Below, piece after piece: positions 14,056 through 18,865 of a stretch of 18,865 nt of DNA (its first letter is position 1; each line of letters opens with the position of its first letter). A program made the translations under genes and the position numbers. The stretch spans positions 1-18,865 of the forward strand of contig JAEZDC010000094.1 of NCBI GenBank assembly GCA_023429825.1, in the 5' to 3' direction. The DNA is from Bacteroidota bacterium (GTDB lineage Bacteria; Bacteroidota; Bacteroidia; Chitinophagales; Chitinophagaceae). A model generated the notes under the pieces. That model was not told where the DNA came from. It was given only the letters and a program-made list of their open reading frames with translations, and did no database searches.

Positions 14056-17000
14056 CTACTTGACGACCTGCACCCATTTTCCACTCACTCCGCTATTGAT
14101 CGTTCTATCATACATGGCCTCGCAATAAACACCCGGCCAGTAATATTTGCCTAAGTACGCAGCATTCAACTGAACAAAATAAGTGAGTGTTTCTCCTGCC
14201 TTAATATCAAAATAATGATACACTCTATCATCACGGATATCCATGTACTCACTTGGCGAGGATTTAAATGCACCTTCACTGTTGTACATACGGGTGTTAA
14301 GAATTTCCCAGCCACTCGGGAATACCTGCGATAAAGCCATTTGATTATATGTTCCCCTTTGCCCCGGGTTTTTCACCGTAACCTTTGCAACGAAGTCAGT
14401 TCCCTGCCTGATGCTATCAACGTTTATAGGAGAACCGCTGGTGTTGAGATAAGCAACCGACACCTGCAACACAGAAGGATCATTATTCATCACTAAAGGC
14501 TGGGCCTGTACAGGTTTCCCTTCGTTGATCATTCGAATATATAATACGTTCTTTCCATTGTTCGTGATCTTTACACTGCTTTTACCCCTCTGCCATTGCA
14601 TTACTGATTGAGAAACGGAAGATTTTGAGTTGATACTATTTTCTTTTCCATTGATGGTTGCTGCTGCGCTGATCTTTTCATTACCATTTATGTTACCGCT
14701 GAATTTAGCGATAGCGATCAGAGAGAACGCAGTTGTTTGCGTACTGTACCAATTATTAGAAGACAATCGTGCAGCAATTCCTTTCACCAGGTTTAGTGCA
14801 TCTGCTCTCCTGTTAAGTAAAGTGAGTGTTTCAAGAATCATTGCTTCATCTCTCATGTCACTTCCATAAGTATACCCCGGGTCTTTTCTTACAGGCATAT
14901 CAGTTGGTAGTCCGCTGATAATTTGTAATGCAACCTGGCTTTGACCAGTAAGTATATAAGCTGCAGCTAACCGCCACTTAGCTTCAGGCGTTAGGAACTT
15001 CCATTCCTTTAGCCTATTCATTGCCCCAAGCTCCGGAGCTTTTGCAAGTGCAAGCAAGTACAATCTATACGATTGTGTGAGATCGCTTCCGTACCAAGGG
15101 GCTTCACTCATGTTCCATGCCAGCGCTCTACTTCTTGCATAAGCCTTCCATTGTTGTAATAAATTACTTGGTACAATATATCCTCTTGCTGAAGCTTCCA
15201 ATAAAAAATGTGCAGCATAATTACTTCCCCACTCATCGCTACCTCCACCATAATAGCCCGGCCAGTAAGAGAAGCCACCATCTGTTTGCTGAAAATTTTG
15301 TAATCGTTCTATGCCTCTGCGTAAGTTCCTATCAACTTCCGATTTCCTTCTGTCATCCATATCTATCAATTGATTTAACACCAGTTGAGGGAACACGGCC
15401 GATGTTGTCTGCTCCACACATCCATGGGGATATTGAATAAGATAATTTAGTCGCTTCTGTAAATTGATAGCAGGAATGGAAGAAACTTCGAGTGTGGCTT
15501 TACTGCTTTGCGCATCCCCGATCATTGCAACATTTCCACTCCAACTTTGTCCTGGTTGAAGCGTTGCTTCTGTCACCTGTGTTGTTAAAGGGTTTGGATT
15601 ACGAACATCTATCTCGGTTTCATATACTGCTTTCTCCTTTCCACTTGTGGCTATGATCCGTATTTTACCGATACCCGTATTTCTTTTTACTACAGCAGAC
15701 AAATAAGCTGTTTGTTCGCCTGTGCCGGGGAAGGCAAGCGATAAGTTATTATCTACAGGTTGCAGATATGTATTTCCTTCTAAGGCAATTTTCACATTCT
15801 TAATATTATTCTCTGTTGCAAATACAGTAACAGGAATACTCACTGTTTCCGTGGGACCTAATACCCTGGGTACTGTAGGCAAAATCATCAACGGTGATTT
15901 TACTTTTACTGCCTTATCTGCTTTTCCATAGGCACCATTGTTTGCCGCGATCACCATTACTCTTACACTTCCCATATATGCGGGTAAAATAAAGTTGTGT
16001 GTTTTGCTTCCACCGTTGCAGTTGAAAGGACCTAAGAACTTCACCACTGGTTTAAATCGATTGGCCCTTCTTGTTTTGGATGCAAGGTCTCCATCTGCAT
16101 CACCACCAATTGTCAGGATCCGCTCCAGTTCACCTCCCCATGCACCGATCACATAATCATACAGGTCCCAACTCTTTACACCCAAAGCTTCTTTCGCATA
16201 AAATGCTTCGTGCGGGTTTGGTGTTTTGAATCGTGTAAGATCCAGCAAGCCTTCGTCAACCACTGCAACAACATAAGTCATGCTCCTGCTATTGGCTTCA
16301 CTAATCGTAACACTGGTTTGCTTTTCAGGACGAATCACATCAGCTATTTTGATCACAGGCTTTAAGATGGTATTCTTATTTTCAACAGTGATAGGTATTA
16401 CACCATACATCCTGATGGGTAAATCATTTATTGTTTGTGCATGCGGTTGTATTAAACTAACATTCACATATACATTAGGCGTCATCTTCTCGTCTGCTTC
16501 AAAAGAAAATTTCGTCTGTCCCTTTTGTGTTTTTACCCAATAAGTCTTTACAACTTTGCTCCCCGTTTCAATACTAATCAACGCTCTTCCACCCTCGCTG
16601 CTAGGAATGGTAAGTTTTACATCATCCCCTACATTATATCTTTCTTTATCCGCAGTAAAGGACAACATTGTTGCAGCCGATGGATCATCCTGGTTCATTC
16701 TTGTTTGCCAACTATCGTCATCTACATAAAAAGTTTCACCGGTAACATGGTCACTTTTATTGTCCTTGATAAGGATAAGGTAACGACCCCAGTCACTGCC
16801 CCTGAAATGATGACTAAAGTTTCCTCTTCCGTTATTCAGCGAAACTGATCCTGTTTTAATGAGCTTGTTATAATTATCCTGGGTGAAATTGCTCAGCTCA
16901 TCTCCGCTATTATCCCACCACCATCTCCACTGAATTTTATACAGCTCCACTGTAACAGTACTAGTTCCACTTAATGGAACGCCTTCTGTATTTACATCAG

Positions 17001-18865
17001 CAATTTCAAAGCGGTGTGATTTCCCGGTTGATAACATGCCCCACGAAGTTTTTGCTGCAGGCACTTTCACACCAACGTAAGAAGTGTAAGGATGATAAGG
17101 CATCGCAATATTATCAATGCTGAAGTTTCCGCCGGGTTCAAATACTTTCACCATCAAATTTGCCAGCAACATTCCAGGTGCCTGTTCATTTACTTCAAAA
17201 GAAGGATTTATAGGTGCCGATCCTTCTGTGCTTAAAGCACCATCAAATATTGTTTTGCTTTGTGCAGAGAAGGTAGTTGTAGGGTTATCGAACACATACT
17301 CTTCAAACTTCGCAAACGAGGTCGTCTTCTTATATAGCTGAACATCTACTCTTGCTTTCAGGTTTTGAGCAGTTGCACCAAACAACCACTTTGCAGAGAG
17401 TGTTCCATTAATATTGGAATTTTTTCCCAGCGCATTTAACCCACCAAAGTTCAGATCTATTTTCAGCCTGTTAGGCATTACGGTCTCGATCTTGAGTTTC
17501 TTTTCAAATACAGCACCTCCCAACTTAACTCTGCAAATCCAATTTCCTGTAGGAGCATCGGCATCTGTTGCTGTTCTGAAAATATTAAAGCCATCTTTAT
17601 TATTAGTAGTTACAATTTTCTTATACAGCTGACCTCTTGGGGATATTAATTCCATTTCAATCGGATGATCTGCAGGCAATCGTTTATCTCTATCCTCAAC
17701 GATAAAACCCAGGTACAAACTATCACCAGGTCGCCACACTCCCCTCTCACCAAATATGAATCCTTTAATGCCGTTCTTTACCTCTGCGCCACTTACATCA
17801 AAACGACTCAACGGAAGTTGGCTACCATCGTCAATTTTTAAATAGCCCTTTTCGCTGCCCCTTTTCGCAATAACCAGGAAAGGCTTACGTTTCAGCTCCA
17901 TAGTGGCGATGCCATCATCACCTGTTGTTGCTTTTCCGATCACTTGTTTCTGATAATCCAGTACCTGCAGCTCCACTCCCTCTAAAGGATCAGTTGAAAT
18001 GATATCGGCAGCTGCGATAAAAAGCTGATTCGAAGTTCCTTTCTTAGCTATCAGCCCGATATTACTGGATATGATATTCCGGCTTTCAAATCTCTGCTTA
18101 TTGAAATAAGATGAATGACAAGGATTATTGTTTTCCTGCCAGTTATATCCAAAGGGGTAATAACGATCATACCTGCTCCAGAAACTTTCATCTTCGTCTA
18201 TATCATTTCCATCTTCAGCGTATTCGTCTTGGTAATATTCTTCATCTTCAGATGCACGAGTCACTTCGGAGCAAGTGTATAATGAATATTCCGGTCTAAA
18301 GCCTATCGTCACTCTATAAATAGCTCCCGGCTCTGTTTGAATATATTTATCAAGATCAAGTGAGAATCTTGTTTTCTTATGAAGATTGATGGTTTTATCC
18401 TCATCCAGTTTTACAGTCGCCTGTACCAGAGGCCTCGCAACCCTTCTTAATTCCTGTTCACCATTTAATGCGTTTCGTTGTAAGAATTGTGCAACGTTCG
18501 TTTCATATACTTTTATGACTGCTACATCTACTGCTCGCAGATTGATCGCATCGAAAGGCAATACAATTCTTCCCCCGCTATTTGGCAGTATCACCCCTTT
18601 ACCATGAATTTTTACAGAAGGCAACCGGTTTTCAAAGAATTGATTTGAAGTAAATGACTTCTGCAACTTTTCTCCCCACTGATTTTCTATTCCTTCATTA
18701 ACTGAAACCGTATAGTTGCCATCAAGCCTTACAGGCGCAAATACTTTTACTTCACTTCCATTGATCGTATAGCTCAGTTCCTGGTCCTCGATAGCGTTTT
18801 GCGTATTACCTCCAACCGAGATCAATCCCTCTAACATCTGGCCGATCTTCACCGGGTCGCTGAAC
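14056..18865 (-). CDS. Bacterial alpha-2-macroglobulin with thioester (N-terminus beyond window)
   Basis: About 1,600 residues are visible; the frame stays open to the right edge (FSDPVKIGQMLEGL is the first part seen), so the start, any signal or lipobox, and the first MG domains lie outside. Alpha-2-macroglobulins trap proteases through a bait region and a reactive thioester. Here the thioester CVEQ is intact in YPHGCVEQTTS (codons 15409-15420). Other marks are GERGVWRPGDSLYLGF near 17720-17765 (MG domain), VVDEGLLDLTRF near 16230-16270 (A2M domain), and a helical thioester domain from about 14700 to 15450. A C-terminal receptor-like MG domain ends with AYLGKYYWPGVYCEAMYDRT. An Asp/Glu/Tyr-rich insertion (about 18180-18250) is flanked by two cysteines. 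Family members are periplasmic and often encoded beside penicillin-binding protein 1C, which is not in view. Confidence 0.93.
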   Translation of the reverse strand, partial: FSDPVKIGQMLEGLISVGGNTQNAIEDQELSYTINGSEVKVFAPVRLDGNYTVSVNEGIENQWGEKLQKSFTSNQFFENRLPSVKIHGKGVILPNSGGRIVLPFDAINLRAVDVAVIKVYETNVAQFLQRNALNGEQELRRVARPLVQATVKLDEDKTINLHKKTRFSLDLDKYIQTEPGAIYRVTIGFRPEYSLYTCSEVTRASEDEEYYQDEYAEDGNDIDEDESFWSRYDRYYPFGYNWQENNNPCHSSYFNKQRFESRNIISSNIGLIAKKGTSNQLFIAAADIISTDPLEGVELQVLDYQKQVIGKATTGDDGIATMELKRKPFLVIAKRGSEKGYLKIDDGSQLPLSRFDVSGAEVKNGIKGFIFGERGVWRPGDSLYLGFIVEDRDKRLPADHPIEMELISPRGQLYKKIVTTNNKDGFNIFRTATDADAPTGNWICRVKLGGAVFEKKLKIETVMPNRLKIDLNFGGLNALGKNSNINGTLSAKWLFGATAQNLKARVDVQLYKKTTSFAKFEEYVFDNPTTTFSAQSKTIFDGALSTEGSAPINPSFEVNEQAPGMLLANLMVKVFEPGGNFSIDNIAMPYHPYTSYVGVKVPAAKTSWGMLSTGKSHRFEIADVNTEGVPLSGTSTVTVELYKIQWRWWWDNSGDELSNFTQDNYNKLIKTGSVSLNNGRGNFSHHFRGSDWGRYLILIKDNKSDHVTGETFYVDDDSWQTRMNQDDPSAATMLSFTADKERYNVGDDVKLTIPSSEGGRALISIETGSKVVKTYWVKTQKGQTKFSFEADEKMTPNVYVNVSLIQPHAQTINDLPIRMYGVIPITVENKNTILKPVIKIADVIRPEKQTSVTISEANSRSMTYVVAVVDEGLLDLTRFKTPNPHEAFYAKEALGVKSWDLYDYVIGAWGGELERILTIGGDADGDLASKTRRANRFKPVVKFLGPFNCNGGSKTHNFILPAYMGSVRVMVIAANNGAYGKADKAVKVKSPLMILPTVPRVLGPTETVSIPVTVFATENNIKNVKIALEGNTYLQPVDNNLSLAFPGTGEQTAYLSAVVKRNTGIGKIRIIATSGKEKAVYETEIDVRNPNPLTTQVTEATLQPGQSWSGNVAMIGDAQSSKATLEVSSIPAINLQKRLNYLIQYPHGCVEQTTSAVFPQLVLNQLIDMDDRRKSEVDRNLRRGIERLQNFQQTDGGFSYWPGYYGGGSDEWGSNYAAHFLLEASARGYIVPSNLLQQWKAYARSRALAWNMSEAPWYGSDLTQSYRLYLLALAKAPELGAMNRLKEWKFLTPEAKWRLAAAYILTGQSQVALQIISGLPTDMPVRKDPGYTYGSDMRDEAMILETLTLLNRRADALNLVKGIAARLSSNNWYSTQTTAFSLIAIAKFSGNINGNEKISAAATINGKENSINSKSSVSQSVMQWQRGKSSVKITNNGKNVLYIRMINEGKPVQAQPLVMNNDPSVLQVSVAYLNTSGSPINVDSIRQGTDFVAKVTVKNPGQRGTYNQMALSQVFPSGWEILNTRMYNSEGAFKSSPSEYMDIRDDRVYHYFDIKAGETLTYFVQLNAAYLGKYYWPGVYCEAMYDRTINSGVSGKWVQVVK

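Noticed and set aside
14630..18607. Many plus-strand frames of 60-107 codons opposite the macroglobulin gene
   Set aside because: They are antisense to an intact, domain-rich coding sequence and show no recognisable protein features.
1..18865. CRISPR array, tRNA, rRNA, riboswitch, toxin-antitoxin or phage-defence module
   Set aside because: No repeated spacer pattern, cloverleaf or recognisable defence or toxin gene was seen. The CPBP protease alone does not indicate an immunity system.

Overview
The window reads as a chromosomal segment of a Bacteroidota bacterium, most likely a member of the Chitinophagaceae or a close relative. This is inferred from moderately AT-rich DNA, weak or absent Shine-Dalgarno sequences, TTG / TAnnTTTG-type promoter candidates, and the protein repertoire: a paired M16 peptidase with a dead partner, a very large alpha-2-macroglobulin, a GT9 heptosyltransferase and a SlyD-like FKBP without a His tail. 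It is gene-dense and looks mostly like core genome. I see no phage, insertion sequence, CRISPR array, rRNA or tRNA gene.

Layout. (1) 3-830: 3' part of a GCS2-type carboxylate-amine ligase, facing pepT (831-2078, minus) with directly abutting stop codons. (2) 2113-3642: a CPBP intramembrane protease and a small multi-pass membrane protein, each with a plausible promoter. They are closed by a perfect hairpin terminator that also serves the convergent FKBP isomerase (3705-4157, minus). (3) 4391-10358: a plus-strand run rich in tRNA maturation: fmt, a GT9 glycosyltransferase, tsaC, a 79-aa orphan, cca, a PRiA4-ORF3-like protein with an acidic tail, and miaA. (4) 10359-10548: a structured 190-bp gap with a 21-bp repeat shared with the fkp-fmt gap, nested inverted repeats, a promoter candidate and an operator-like palindrome. 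(5) 10549-13993: an exported M16B peptidase pair. The first has HxxEH; the second lacks it and carries a C-terminal domain of about 200 residues that looks LolA-like. A 14-bp-stem terminator follows. (6) 14056 to the right edge: a thioester-containing alpha-2-macroglobulin on the minus strand, truncated by the window.

How the genes work together. Four genes of region 3 act on tRNA: initiator formylation, t6A37, 3'-CCA addition and i6A37. Two poorly understood small proteins are embedded among them. Regions 4-6 are envelope proteolysis and its control: a heterodimeric M16 peptidase faces a protease-trapping macroglobulin across a shared terminator. The remaining genes cover peptide turnover (pepT), protein folding, membrane proteolysis and lipopolysaccharide or glycan assembly.

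No gap between genes exceeds 300 bases. The longest are 4158-4390 (233 bp) and 10359-10548 (190 bp); both are described below. I did not find a clear new defence or mobile system. The best leads are the M16/LolA-like fusion, the two orphans among tRNA genes, the shared intergenic repeat, and the promoter/operator architecture, including apparently leaderless starts.
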